Assembly (NCBI GenBank): GCA_036365145.1
Contig: JAEOAD010000035.1
Span: 5,659,501-5,723,500, forward strand
Direction of reading: 5' to 3'
Length of the DNA: 64,000 nucleotides
Source of the DNA: Orientallactaga sibirica
Lineage: Eukaryota > Chordata > Mammalia > Rodentia > Dipodidae
The notes under the pieces were generated by a model. The model saw nothing but the letters and a program-made list of their open reading frames with translations, was not told the origin of the DNA and did not search any database. Of this stretch, positions 52,800 through 63,326 are shown one piece after another. Position 1 is the stretch's first letter; each line of letters opens with the position of its first letter. Position numbers and translations under genes: made by a program.

Positions 52800-52935
52800 T
52801 TATTTAAAGCTCACAATCAACTTAGGAGGTATGTTCTGTCCTCATTTCCATTTTATAGATGTTGAACTGGGTCACTGAGAAATTAAGCAATGAATCCAAG
52901 TTCATACAGTATGGTATTCAAACTCCAGAGCAGGT
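52800..52935 (-). mobile_element. MIR-like ancient SINE, reverse
   Basis: agctcacaatcaacttagga, cctcatttccattttataga, ctgagaaattaagcaatga and ttcaaactccagagca read as reversed MIR in order. Confidence 0.68.
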
Positions 52936-53050
52936 GGCCTCCTTAGCTAGGGTTCCAGGATTCAGAATGGAAAAGGCAGAACAGTTACTGAGAAGATTCT
53001 AGTGGAAACCACCACAAGGATTTACAAGCTGGCAAGGTTTACCTGAGGTC

Positions 53051-53051
53051 A

Positions 53052-53109
<58 letters not shown>

Positions 53110-53161
53110 ATTGGTTGCCATTGGAGCTCTTTCTTTCCTTCTTTCTTTCTTTCTTTCTTTC

Positions 53162-53205
<44 letters not shown>

Positions 53206-53400
53206 TATTTCTTTCAGAGAAAGAGGCAGAGAGAGAATGAGAGAGAGAGAAGAGGGCACCAGGGCCTCCAGCCACTGCAAACAAACTCCAGACACCTGCG
53301 CTCCCTTGTGCATCTGTCTTACGTGGGTCCTGGAGAGTTGAATTGGGATCCTTTGGCTTTGCCAGCAAGCGCCTTAACTTCTAAGCCATCTCTCCAGCCC
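53051..53400 (-). mobile_element. tRNA-derived SINE with (TTTC)n tail, next to (GT)n
   Basis: 53,057-53,107 is a GT dinucleotide run. 53,131-53,215 is TTTC, grown from the SINE tail. 53,216-53,400 is the SINE ending CCATCTCTCCAGCCCC. The flanks tggagctctttcttt (about 53,122) and tggagctgttctttt (53,402) show that the TTTC repeat belongs to the insertion. Confidence 0.92.
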
Positions 53401-53477
53401 CTGGAGCTGTTCTTTTACAGTGAGTTGTCCCCTTCCCCTACCGCCCCCCCCCCCCGCCGCCACTTTCCACTTCTGCT

Positions 53478-53600
53478 TTGGCTTCTGTTTTGAGGCCAGG
53501 CCTTACTGTATTGCTTAAGCTGTCCTCAAACTCATGACATTGCTGCCTCTGACTCCCAAATGCTGGGATTCCAGGAATATGTCATCACATCCATCAGCTT
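53478..53600 (-). mobile_element. B1-type fragment, old
   Basis: ttgaggccaggccttactgt, caaatgctgggattccagga. Diverged, with no tail. Confidence 0.6.
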
Positions 53601-54180
53601 GCCACTTCTTACGATTGACCATTTCTGTAAGGAGGACCTGCAGATAGTCTGTGGCCAGTTGTTGGGATAAAACTGGGTGAGAAGTTGAAAGTCTCTCTGG
53701 CTGCCTTGCCTCAAGGCCACATAGCCCAGACTCCAACCTTCTTTATATCAACTCTGATTCTATTCCACAATAGTACTCACCCCAGTTACTGAATGAGATA
53801 AGGCATAGCAGTGTTTGCATTAAGTACCCTGCAAATCATTGTTGCCACCACCTCAGAGCTGTTTCTTTCTCCCTTGTCTGAGTGCTGGGAAAAACCTGGC
53901 CTATGCAGCTCATTCAAACATCCCCATGTTATTTTGGAACTGGTCACTAGGTGTGGCTATTGGATAACACACTTTAAATATTTTTCTCTCCAGTCATCCC
54001 AAGTATGTGATATTTCTATTTGGTTTTGACAATTACCCATTGTGTTTCACATTGACTCCAAATCAAGCACCAGAAACTGATTGCCTCTTTGTTTCCTTTC
54101 TTCCTCATTGGATTTCAGCAACCATGTTTCCCTGCAGTCCCTGCAATGCAGCTCATATAATCCTCATTTCACCCACCCAA
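53601..54180. other. mostly unassigned
   Basis: No clear hallmark up to about 54,170. The end (tcctcatttcacccacccaagaaatatttattg) runs into an old mammalian repeat that continues at 54,915 after two SINE insertions. Confidence 0.35.
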
Positions 54181-54195
54181 GAAATATTTATTGGG

Positions 54196-54616
54196 GGCTG
54201 GAAAGATGGCTTAGTGGTTAAGGCACTTGCCTGCCAAGCCTAAGGACCCATGTTTGACTCTCCAGATCCCATGTAAGGCAGACGCACAAGGTGACACAAG
54301 TGTACAAGATCACACATGTGCACAAGGTGGTGCATGCATCTAGAGTTCAATTACACTGGCTGGAGGCCCTTGGGTGCCAATTCTCTCTCCTTCCCTCTCT
54401 CTCTTTCCCTCCCTCTCTTTCATAAAAATAATTTTTTTGTTGTTTTGTTTTTCAAGGTAGGGTCTTGCGCTGGCCCAGGCTGACCTGGAATTAACTATGT
54501 CGTCTCAGGGTGGCCTCAAACTCACAGCAGTCCTCCTACCTCTGCCTCCCGAGTGCTGGGATAAAAGGCATGCACCACCATGTCCAGCTTCATAAAAATA
54601 AAAATTTTTAAATAGG
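54196..54616 (+). mobile_element. tRNA-derived SINE, long subfamily, with B1 in its tail
   Basis: Flanks gaaatatttattggg at 54,181-54,195 and 54,617-54,631. The B1 (minus, about 54,437-54,591) lies between two CATAAAAATAA tail pieces. Confidence 0.95.
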
Positions 54617-54631
54617 GAAATATTTATTGGG

Positions 54632-54895
54632 CCTGCAGAGATGGCTCAGCAGTTAAGGTGCTTGCCTGCAAAGCTAATGACCAGGCTTCAATTCCCCAGT
54701 ACCCACATAAAGCCAAATGCACAGAGTGATGCATGCATCTGGAGTTCATTCGTAGTGGCTGGAGGACCTGGCACACCCATTCTTTCTCTCTCTCTCCTTG
54801 CATCTGGAGTTTGTTTGCAGTGGCTAGCGGCCCTGGCAAACCCATTCTCTCCCTCTTTCCTTGTAAATAAACAAATAATTTTTTTAAAAGAAAAA
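54632..54895 (+). mobile_element. tRNA-derived SINE with partial internal duplication
   Basis: Head CCTGCAGAGATGGCTCAGCA. After the first CT run, the segment gcatctggagtttgtttgca to a second CT run is repeated (54,799-54,865). Confidence 0.9.
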
Positions 54896-54914
54896 AATAA
54901 TTTAACAAGTATTT

Positions 54915-55364
54915 TTTTAAAAAATGAAGCATTTATTGAACATTATATGTGACAAGCAGTGAACTAGAATAGTCAAGATGCAGGAATGAATAAAGCAATG
55001 TTTTGATTGCATCCCAGCTTACTCTTAGGCAACACACCCCAAATTTCAATTCTCTGTTGTGAAATGAACTGAACAAATTGACTTAATGTTCACACACTGG
55101 ACAGGGCCTGCAGCCAGGTGGCTCCCACCTGCATGCTGCACTCAGTGTCTCCATTCTGAGCATATCACATGCTTGAATGGACATTTCATCTATTTTGTCA
55201 TGTTACCTTTACTTTTTAAAACTGTTCCCTGGCCTCTTCTCCTACTCTAATCTATTGTCACAGTCAAGCTTTGGAACAGATTTTCTCCTTCATCGGAGGT
55301 GGCTTCTGTTCTCAGGATTTCAGGATCCAGAGTGGAAAAGGGAGAAAGCCGTTAGTATTCAGTG
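54915..55364. other. old repeat end, then unassigned sequence
   Basis: 54,925-55,010 (tttattgaacattatatgtg, caggaatgaataaagc) completes the old repeat split at 54,181. The rest shows no hallmark. Confidence 0.35.
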
Positions 55365-55494
55365 CTTTTTTTCTTTTTTTGTTTTTGCAAGGGGGAAGAG
55401 AGACAGAGAATATTAATGGGCACACGAGGTCCTCCTGCCACTGTAATCAGGCTTTGCAAGCAAGCTCCTTTAACCACTGAGACATCTCTCTGGT
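55365..55494 (-). mobile_element. tRNA-derived SINE, internally deleted
   Basis: A T-rich tail, a shortened GA run, then a jump from the body (ctgccactgtaatcag) to the head (gctttgcaagcaagctcc). Confidence 0.8.
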
Positions 55495-55510
55495 CCACTG
55501 ATAGACTTTT

Positions 55511-55957
55511 TTTTTTTTTTTTTGGTTTTTCGAGGTAGGGTTTCACTCTGGCCCAGGCTGACCTGGAATTCACTATGTAGTCTCAGGGTGGCCTCGAACT
55601 CACGGCGATCCTCCTACCTCTGCCTCCCAAGTGCTGGGATTAAAGGCGTGAGCCACCACGCCCGGCACCACTGATAGACTTTTAATCAATTGGCTTTTCT
55701 GTCTCTTATTTCTCTTATGCCCAGCAAATCTTGCCTGCCAACAGAGTAATTCTGTTAGAACACCTTTCATCTTATAACTCCCACTCTTTTTTTTTTTTTT
55801 TCTTTTTGGTTTTCCAAGGTAGGGTTTCACTCTAGCCTCGGCTGACTTGGAATTCACTATGTCATCTCTGGGTGGCCTCAAACTCTGCCTCCTACCTCTC
55901 CTACCTCTGCCTCCCGAGTGTTGGGATTAAAGGCGTGAGCCACCATGCCCAGTTCCA
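55511..55957 (-). mobile_element. two B1-like SINEs
   Basis: 55,511-55,667 is near consensus with perfect flanks ccactgatagactttt (55,495-55,510 and 55,668-55,683). 55,785-55,957 is a second copy with a changed middle (actctgcctcctacctctc), flanked by tcccactcttt and ttccattcttt. Confidence 0.94.
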
Positions 55958-56289
55958 TTCTTTATCTACAGTATGCATACATGTGTACAAAGCACTTGCA
56001 TCTTACCGTACACACATGTGTATACCTCTCTCTCTCTTTCTCCAAGAAGAAGGCAAGAAAGGAAGTAAGGAAGAAAAGAAGAACAAAAGAATGACAGGAA
56101 GGGCGAAAAAAAGAAAACCCAACTGCCCTTACCTTACAAGGTGATTATTTGCATATAGGCCTTTTAAGGGGGTAATTAAGGTTTAATGAGGTCATAAAAT
56201 AGGACTCATAAAGATGGATGTCCTCATATGGGGGCATGAGTTTAGGGGTGCAAGAAAGGTGAAGTGATCACGCTGAAAAGTGCTATGCT

Positions 56290-57190
56290 GGCTGCTGGGA
56301 GAAGAAAGTCAGCAATAGTCTTAATCAGCAGTGGATTGTACAACCTACACAATTGGCCAGCCAGGTAAGATGTGCCCACTAGTGCAATTGTGGCATGTCA
56401 ATTTGGGGGCAACCAATTGCTCTCTGATCAGATTTGAGGCCTGTTCTTTGGGGGTGGGATCTGTTTCTGGAACTGATAACCCAGTAAATGCCAGTGGCTT
56501 GGAGGGTCCTAGGCCACAGAGAGGAAGGAAGTCACCGCTGTGCTTTGGTTGTTTGCGCCTGTAGATTAGGGCTGCTTTCACTGAGAAGAGCTTCTTTTTG
56601 CAGATGGCTATGAATACCTGGGAGCAGCAAGACTAATCCAGGTGATGAGAAGAAGCAACAGTCGAGGGTTCAGCTGGATGACACATCTTTGTCACACTTG
56701 CTAGGGCTCAGGGAACATGGACACCAGGTGGCAGAAAGAATATGCTGCTCTCGCCACTAGCCATGGAAGTGTCTCCATGGAGATGGTCGTAGATTCTGAG
56801 AAGACTCAGAACTCATCAAAGTGCTGAAAATAAGAGACTGTTGAGAGCTTCGTGCCAAATGAGCTATCCCTGCATCACTCAGGAATCATCACAGAAAGCA
56901 CATTAAAAGCTACAGGCGGGGAAGGTGTACGTTAGGGCACTCTCCTCCACACATGAACTGACTAGTGGTGCATGCATGACCTCACAGTGGATGTTATAAT
57001 GAGACGTGCACAATGCTGAGTGCGTCAATATTTTGACATAGGGGATGGAGCCGGGCAAAAAGAATGAAGCATCAAATAGAAGAAGGGCTCCTTGGAGGAG
57101 GAGGGGGATCAATGGAACATAGATGGGCATGGAGGTGCAGAAGAAGTGATAAAGGGAGTATATGATCATATTATATAATGCTCATGGATT
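56290..57190 (+). mobile_element. L1 3' UTR, older subfamily, inside MLT1
   Basis: tggccagccaggtaagatgt, gtgcaattgtggcatgtca, gcaaccaattgctct and cttctttttgcagatgg align in order with the L1 3' UTRs at 22.8-23.2 and 61.1-61.4 kb, but with many differences. No ORF2 remains. Confidence 0.6.
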
Positions 57191-57212
57191 AAATTCTCAA
57201 CTAAAAATAATC

Positions 57213-57633
57213 TTAGGGGTTGGAGAAATGGTTTAGTGGTTAAGGCACTTGCCTACAAAGCTAAAGGACCCAGGTTTGATTCCCCAAGACCCATGTAAAG
57301 CCAAATTCATAAGGTGGCACATGCATCTGCAGTTCGTTTGCAGTGGCTAGAGGCCTTGGTGCACCCCTTCTCTTTCTGCCTATCTGCCTCTTTCTCTATC
57401 TCTCTCTCTCTCAAATAAATAAAATAAAATGACAATTTTATTTTACTTTTACAAAAATATTTCTTTGAGAGAGAGAGAGAGAGAGAATGGGCACACCAGG
57501 GCCTCCCATTACTGAATTCCAGATGTATGTGCCACTTTGTGCATCTTGCTTTATATGGGTACTGAAGAATCAAATCCAAACTATTAGGCTTTGCTGGCAA
57601 TCACCTTTAACTGCTGAGCCACCTCTTCAGCCC
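57213..57633. mobile_element. two tRNA-derived SINEs, tail to tail
   Basis: 57,213-57,430 is plus strand (GGGGTTGGAGAAATGGTTTA to AAATAAATAAAATAAAATG). 57,440-57,633 is minus strand, ending GAGCCACCTCTTCAGCCCC. Their tails meet near 57,435. Confidence 0.9.
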
Positions 57634-57835
57634 CCAACACAATTGTAAAAAGAAAAAACCAAAAAACGGAAAGGCAATGTCATGGCACGAGGAGCCAGAA
57701 GGTAGCCATCTACAAGCCCAGGGCAAACCAAACGGGCTCACACTTGATCTTGATCTAGTCACCAGTACTGTGAGAAAATACACGTCTGTTGCTTGAGCCA
57801 CCCAGTCTGCAAATTTTGTTATGGTGCTCCTAAGG

Positions 57836-58108
57836 AGTTGTTACAGGAATGATGCTGGCCACTACCCCTGGACCACGGAAGTGAGAGGGTCAACATATCT
57901 GCTGCTTATCTTTGTCTGCCTCTACATGGCCTTGCCTTGCTATTTTCTTTATTTGGCACATCCTCCTGTCTGTCCCTTTTCTACTATCAACATTGTGTCT
58001 GTCTGTCAAAGCCAGTGATATTGCCAGCTTCTCCCTCACACCTCTCCTCTGTTCCAAACTTGACTTGATTACACTTTTCAACTTTTCTTTTGGTTCTTGT
58101 ATTAAATG
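57836..58108. other. no recognised feature
   Basis: Short unassigned stretch between the MLT1 end and the next B1; the 78-codon plus-strand frame runs into the SINE T-tail. Confidence 0.4.
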
Positions 58109-58277
58109 CTTTTTTTTTTTTTTTTTTTTTTTTGGTTTTTCGAGGTAGGGTCTCACTCTAGTTCAGGCTGACCTGGAATTTACTATGTAGTCTCAGGGTG
58201 ACCTCGAACTCATGGCGATCCTCCTACCTCTGCCTCCCAAGTGCTGGGATTAAAGGCGTGCGCCACCACGCCTGGCA
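58109..58277 (-). mobile_element. B1-like SINE, young-looking
   Basis: A 24-base T run, then GGTTTTTCGAGGTAGGGTCT to CGCCACCACGCCTGGC, almost consensus. Confidence 0.95.
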
Positions 58278-58289
58278 CTTTTCATTTTT

Positions 58290-58530
58290 TAAAAAATATT
58301 ATATTTAATAATATTTTATTTATTTGTAAGCAAAGAGAGAGAAGGCGGGAAGGAGGAAAGGAAAGGGAGAATTGATGGGGCCTTCAGGGCCTCTGGGGCC
58401 ATTACAAATGAACTCCAGATGCATATGCCACTTTGTGCATCTGGCTTTACAGGTGCACTGGGGAATTGAACCAAGGCTATCAGGCTTTCTAGCAAGTGCC
58501 TTAACCACTGAGACATTTCTCTAGCCCCTA
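58290..58530 (-). mobile_element. tRNA-derived SINE, older variant
   Basis: Head variant ggctatcaggctttctagca; end GAGACATTTCTCTAGCCCC. Confidence 0.9.
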
Positions 58531-58552
58531 TATAACTTTTTGTTGACTCTAG

Positions 58553-58858
58553 GATGAATATCTGGCAGAAGCAACTTAAGGGAGGAAGGTTTATTTTAGC
58601 TCACAGTTTCATGCCGGGGGAGGGTGGCTGAGCAGCAATGTCCATGGTAGTGGAACAATGAGGCTGCTTGCTCTCATAGGGGCAGACCAGGCAGCAGAGA
58701 TGGGACCGGAAGTAGGGTCAGGCTAGAAACCTTTAAGGCATAGCCCCAAGAAATTCACTTTTTTTTCAGCTAAGCCCCATGTCCAGATGAACCAGATGAA
58801 GAACAAGTGTTCGTGCACATGAGCTGTGGGGGACCTTTGATATCCAAACCACAACAGC
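58553..58858. mobile_element. rodent dispersed repeat (URR/MaLR-like)
   Basis: agcaacttaagggaggaagg, tttattttagctcacagttt, caatgtccatggtagtgga and a closing ggacctttgatatccaaacc. Confidence 0.5.
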
Positions 58859-58879
58859 CCCTTTACCATTTTCTTTTCT

Positions 58880-58950
58880 TTTTAGCGCTGCTGGGGATCA
58901 AACCCAGGCCTGGAATATGCGCTCTACCACTGAACTATATTTCCAACCCT
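58880..58950 (-). mobile_element. ID-like SINE
   Basis: gctgctggggatcaaaccc, gcgctctaccactgaactat and tttccaaccct are the reversed ID core. Confidence 0.75.
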
Positions 58951-58959
58951 GCTTTGCAC

Positions 58960-59222
58960 GTGTGTCTTTCTGCTGTTTGATACTAAGGGGGTGGGGATGT
59001 GGTAAGGGCCCTCACAAAACAGAGAAGACAGCTCCGTGTCTGAAGTAACCAGTCACGTGCTGCCAAATATGATCCACTTTGCTAAATGTTGTTCTTGACT
59101 ATAAGATGTGTGGAGAGCCTGGAATGGGGCTGGGTTCTTTGGGAGGTTTCTCTGCCTGAGTCTTACTTGGCTAATAAAGCTATTTTCTTGTAATTTTGAT
59201 CTTTACTTCCCCACTACAGTTT
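58960..59222 (+). mobile_element. possible retroviral solo LTR end
   Basis: actataagatgtgtgg (TATA-like) lies about 70 bp before ggctaataaagctattttc (polyadenylation-signal-like) and is followed by a T-rich end. This R/U5-like layout is suggestive only; no TG...CA borders were confirmed. Confidence 0.3.
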
Positions 59223-59230
59223 TATTTGTG

Positions 59231-59393
59231 GATTTTTTGTTTTGTTTTGTTTTTTTGAGGTAGGGTCTCACTCTACTTCAGGTTGACCTGGAATTTACTA
59301 TGTAATCTCAGGGTGGCCTTGAACTCAAAGGCAATCCTTCTACGTCTGCCTCCTCAGTGCTGGGACTAAAGGCTTGCACCACCATGCCCCAGC
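59231..59393 (-). mobile_element. B1-like SINE
   Basis: A (TTTTG)n tail, then GAGGTAGGGTCTCACTCTAC to CACCACCATGCCCCAGC. Confidence 0.92.
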
Positions 59394-59602
59394 TATTTTG
59401 GATTTTTTTTTTTTTTTGTATTTTTGGCTTATCTGTTTTTCCTAATTGTAAATACTCAATAAAAGGAAGATCTCTCACCCATCTATATGTGTCTATGGGA
59501 CTTGTTATCATGATTGTGTATAGTGAATATTTATTAACATTCAATTTAGAAGAGGAAAAATCCTGCTAGGATAGAGAAAATTATATGTTCTTCCTTGGAT
59601 TT

Positions 59603-59848
59603 TTTTTAAATATTTTATTTTTTATTGATTTATTTGAAAGAGAGAGATACAGAAAAAGCCAGGTAGAGAGAGAGAGAGAGAAAGAGGGAGAATGGGTGCG
59701 CCAGGGCCTCCAGCCACTGCAAACGAACTCCAGATGCATGCACCCCCTTGTGCATCTGGCTTACGTGGGTCCTGGAGAATCGAGCCTTGAACTGGGGTCC
59801 TTAGGCTTCATAGGCAAGCGTTTAACCGCTAAGCCATCTCTCCAGCCC
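59603..59848 (-). mobile_element. tRNA-derived SINE, first of a same-target series
   Basis: Near-consensus 'gagccttgaac' subgroup copy. The target word cttccttggattttt stands before it at 59,590-59,604. Confidence 0.94.
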
Positions 59849-59944
59849 TTTTTTTTTTTAAAATATTTTATTTTTTATTGATTTATTTGAAAGAGAGAGA
59901 TACAGAAATAGCCAGGTAGAGAGAGAGAGAGAGAAAGAGGGAGA
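59849..59944 (-). mobile_element. tRNA-derived SINE, tail fragment
   Basis: 96 bp that repeat the tail and GA-run part of the previous SINE almost exactly (tttatttgaaagagagagat, then acagaaatagccaggtag), then stop at the second target word (59,945-59,959). Confidence 0.9.
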
Positions 59945-59959
59945 CTTCCTTGGATTTTT

Positions 59960-60171
59960 AAACAATATTTTATTTATTTGAGAGAGAGAAAGATGCAGAG
60001 AGAGAGAGAGAGAGAGAGAATGGGCACACAAGGGCCTCCGGTCACTTCAAATGAACTCCAGATGCATGTGCCACCTTGTGCATATGGCTTACGTGGGTCC
60101 CGGAGAGTTGAACCGGGATCTTTTGGCTTTACAGGCAAATGCCTTAACCCCTAAGCCATCTCTCCAGCCCT
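59960..60171 (-). mobile_element. tRNA-derived SINE, second full copy in the series
   Basis: A different subgroup from the first (no 'gagcct' insert). It is followed by the third target word tttccttggattttt (60,172-60,186). Confidence 0.94.
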
Positions 60172-60260
60172 TTTCCTTGGATTTTTAATGTGAATATATT
60201 GTTTGTTATCTTCTGAAAAGCAATAGGTTATTTTATGTTGTCTCGAAAATTATGGTTTTA

Positions 60261-61832
60261 CCATGTTTATTGCTGCTCTATTCACAATAGCTAGGAAATG
60301 GAAGCAGCCTAGATGTCCCACCACAAATGAATGGATAATAAAGATGTGGTACATTTACACAATGGAGTTCTACTCAGCGGTAAAGAAAAATGAAATTATG
60401 AAATTTGCAGGGAAATGGATGGATCTGGAAAGGATTATACTAAGTGAGGTAACCCAGGCTCAGAAAGCCAAACGTCACATGTTTTCTCTCATATGTGGAT
60501 CCTAGCTACAAATAGACAGACTTGTGTGTGAACTGGAACCAAAAATTGGTACCAGAAACCAGTAAGCTGGTAAAAGGCTATAAGGGACGGAGGAAAGGGA
60601 AGGACTGAAGTGTATGGTATTGCACATATGTAAGTGGAAGGACTGATTACAAGGAGGGGAATGGCCTAACCAAGGCCACGGGTAGAGAATGCATAAAAGA
60701 AGGGCAGGGGGAGGGTCAATCTAATTTCAAAAGATAGTGAATAAGACTTATGTAAAACTACTTTTTTGAATAATGGTACATCTAAAAGCTGTAGACTGTT
60801 ACTAGAAAATTTTCAGTACCTGGGATGGGATACCTTCCAGTGAGTTGTTGGCCAAGGAGGTCCCGGTAGCCTCCAAAACATTAAAGGCTTTTGCCAAAGC
60901 CCTTGGTTTCCCTTGAGAAACAGATAGTAAGACCCTATTGCTGAAGACATCTCTTGCCTGAGAGGCAAGGTCACTGAGAAAGCAAGCTGGTGCTGAGCAG
61001 AAAACCTTCTCCCTGTAGACCAGCCAACTGAAAGCTGGAAAAAGCTGCACTGCATGCAGAGTATGGGAGACAGAAGTCATCAGCAGTGAAAACAGTGGAC
61101 GCTGAATATTCAAATTTGGCCAGACAGGCCCAAAGACTGAACAGGTGCAATAGTGGCATGTCTACTCGTGGGGTAACCAACTGCTCTATAATTGGACTGA
61201 AGGCCCTCTCTATGGGAGGGAATACATACCTGGTACTGAAAAACCTAAGCAAAGTCTATGGTAGGTAAGGTCATGAGCCTTAGGGGTATAAAGCATACTC
61301 TTATCTAAATGTATATACTATTCCCACCAAGCTGCCCGGAAAATACTACACTTAATGCTCATATTCACATATTAATGCTACTCTCACTTCTGGTTAGAGA
61401 AGCTTCTCTTTTCAGATGGTGATGACTACTGGGATGATCCAAAAGGCAACATAGTGCTGAGAAGAAGGGATGGAGAAGTGCCCAGCACTGAAACATCTCT
61501 GTCACACCTCCAAGGCTCAGGGATCATTGCGGAAAGGGGGGCGGATAGAATGGAAGAGCCAAAGGAAGGGTACGACTCCTTACAATGCAACTGCCCAGAC
61601 AGAAATTGGCCTTGATATCCATGACCTTGCTGTGCCTAGCAATACCTCCGCAAGACCCTCATAATAGAAGTAAAAGATGATGACATCAAATTAAAAGAGA
61701 GACTAATGGAGAGAGGGAGGGGATATGATGGAGAGTGGAGTTCTAAAGGGGAAAGGGGGGAGGGGAGGGAAAACTATGCACCTTTTGTATGTAAGTTTGT
61801 TGTCAATAAATATTTAAAAAAAAAAAAAAAAA
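60261..61832 (+). mobile_element. 5'-truncated L1 with 16-bp target-site duplication, copy 2
   Basis: Perfect flanks gaaaattatggtttta at 60,245-60,260 and 61,833-61,848. The insert starts in the last quarter-kilobase of ORF2, carries a 1.3-kb G-rich 3' UTR and ends tgtcaataaatattt plus A18. This is a complete target-primed reverse transcription product and relatively young. Confidence 0.97.
60263..60505 (+). pseudogene. L1 ORF2 C-terminal remnant, open to its natural stop
   Basis: 80 codons read MFIAALFTIARKW, MWYIYTMEFYSAV and WMDLERIILSEV to the TAG at 60,503-60,505. This is the normal L1 ORF2 C-terminus. The endonuclease, reverse transcriptase and Cys-rich parts lie upstream of the truncation and are absent, so it cannot be functional. 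Confidence 0.92.
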
Positions 61833-61848
61833 GAAAATTATGGTTTTA

Positions 61849-62230
61849 GAAGAGGTAATGAGAAGGTGATCACCACAATTCCTAAGTCTTCAAGTGGCCA
61901 TTCATCTATCCTTCAATCAAGTCTGGGTTACATTGACAGCGTATGGAGTCAATCTTTCGTGGGCCCTTCTGTGGGCATGATCTATACAAAACTAAAGTTG
62001 GTATTTGAAGAGTTACTTTAAAGTTTAACTTCTGTAGAGCAAAACTCTGTCCTAGAAATTTCACGATTTCTCTTCTGCTATCCACTAAAGTTATGGCCTC
62101 TGCTTCTGAAGTGCTTTCTTCTACTTCTTCTGCTGAACTTTGTTAAGATCCAGTCTCCCTCTAAAACTTCAGGGAATCCAGAGGACAGCTTCAGAATTTC
62201 CCACTAACTCTCCATCCCAGATACGTACTC
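61849..62230. other. no recognised feature
   Basis: Unassigned sequence between the L1 and the B4; no coding signal. Confidence 0.4.
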
Positions 62231-62760
62231 TTGGGGCTAGGGAAATAGTTCGGTTGGTAAAGTGCTTGACGCACACATACGAGGACCTGAGTTTGATGCT
62301 CAGAACCCATATAACAACATCGGGTGTAGTGTGTACATCTGTAATCACAGCACTGGGAGGTGGAGACAGGAGCATCCCTGGGGCTTACTGGCCAGCCAGT
62401 CTAACCTAACTGATAAGCACCAGGCCAAATGAGAAACTGTCTCAAAAAGAAATGGACATACCTGGGCATGGTGGCACATGGTTTTAATCCCAGCACTCAG
62501 GAGGCAGAGGTAGGAGGCTTGCCATGAGTTCAAGGCCTCCCTGAGACTACACAGTGAATTCCAGGTCACCCTGGGCTAGAGCGAGACCCTACCTCGGAAC
62601 ACCACATAAAAGTTTAAAAGAAGAAGCGGACAATGTTCCTGAGGAAGGACACCTGAGGTTGTCCTCCACCTTCCACATGCGTGCACACATATGTGCACAT
62701 GCAATCACACAAATGTGCTCCCTCACACAAACGTTCACACACACATATACAAAAAAGTAC
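62231..62760 (+). mobile_element. B4-type SINE with nested B1
   Basis: ttggggctagggaaatagtt, gaggacctgagtttgatgct, ctggggcttactggccagcc, (B1 at 62,460-62,605), gaaggacacctgaggttgtc and an AC-rich end. It is the best-preserved B4 in the window. Confidence 0.88.
62460..62605 (+). mobile_element. B1-like SINE nested in B4
   Basis: CTGGGCATGGTGGCACATGG to ACCCTACCTCGGAACACC, with a short tail. Confidence 0.92.
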
Positions 62761-62771
62761 TCTTAACTTTC

Positions 62772-63106
62772 AGTTGAGAGAGAGAGAAGAATGAATGTGC
62801 CAGGGCCTCTAGCCACTGCAACTGCATCTGACTCACGTGGGTACTGGGGAATCGAATCTGGGTCCTTAGGCAAGCACCTTAACTGCTAAGCTATCTCTAT
62901 AGCCCTACTTATTTATTTACTTGAAACACACACACACACACACACACACACAGAGAATGGGCATGCTGGGCCCTCTAGCAAAGTGACTCCAGTCCCATTA
63001 CCACCTTGTGCATTTGGATTTGGCTTTACACTGGTATGGGGAATCAAACTCAGGTCCTTAGACTTTGGAGGAAAATGCCTTAACTGCTGAGCCATCTCTT
63101 CAGTCC
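62772..63106 (-). mobile_element. two tRNA-derived SINEs in series
   Basis: 62,772-62,906 is internally deleted and ends GCTATCTCTATAGCCCT. 62,907-63,106 has its GA run replaced by (AC)n (62,925-62,952) and ends CCATCTCTTCAGTCC. Confidence 0.88.
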
Positions 63107-63326
63107 AATGTTTTTGTCTTCTTTTCCATTATTTGGGTAAATATTAATTTTAAAAAGGTAATTAAAATAGGCTTAAAGAACTTTAAGCACAAGTAATTCC
63201 TGATTTACACAGAGAAAAACTTGTTTTTGTCTGTATCCATACACACCAAAGCTAAGAAATCCTGCTCCTATATTCTCAACGGAATGCTGTACACCAATGA
63301 AAAAGAGTGAACTATAGCTCTTTTTG

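Larger units (their letters stand above)
56155..57835 (+). mobile_element. MLT1-type LTR split by L1 and SINEs
   Basis: Left part 56,155-56,285: taggccttttaagggggtaa, ttaaggtttaatgaggtcat. Right part 57,640-57,835: cttgatcttgatctagtcac, tactgtgagaaaatacacg, gagccacccagtctgcaaat. Together these are one LTR in MLT1 order. Confidence 0.62.

Noticed and set aside
53057..53107. GT repeat as a telomere-like or Z-DNA functional element
   Set aside because: A plain (GT)n microsatellite; Z-forming potential is generic and nothing nearby supports a role.
640..63106. tRNA genes, because many segments have pol III A and B box-like sequences
   Set aside because: All are heads of tRNA-derived SINEs followed by the SINE body. 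None folds into a complete cloverleaf with acceptor pairing that I can see.
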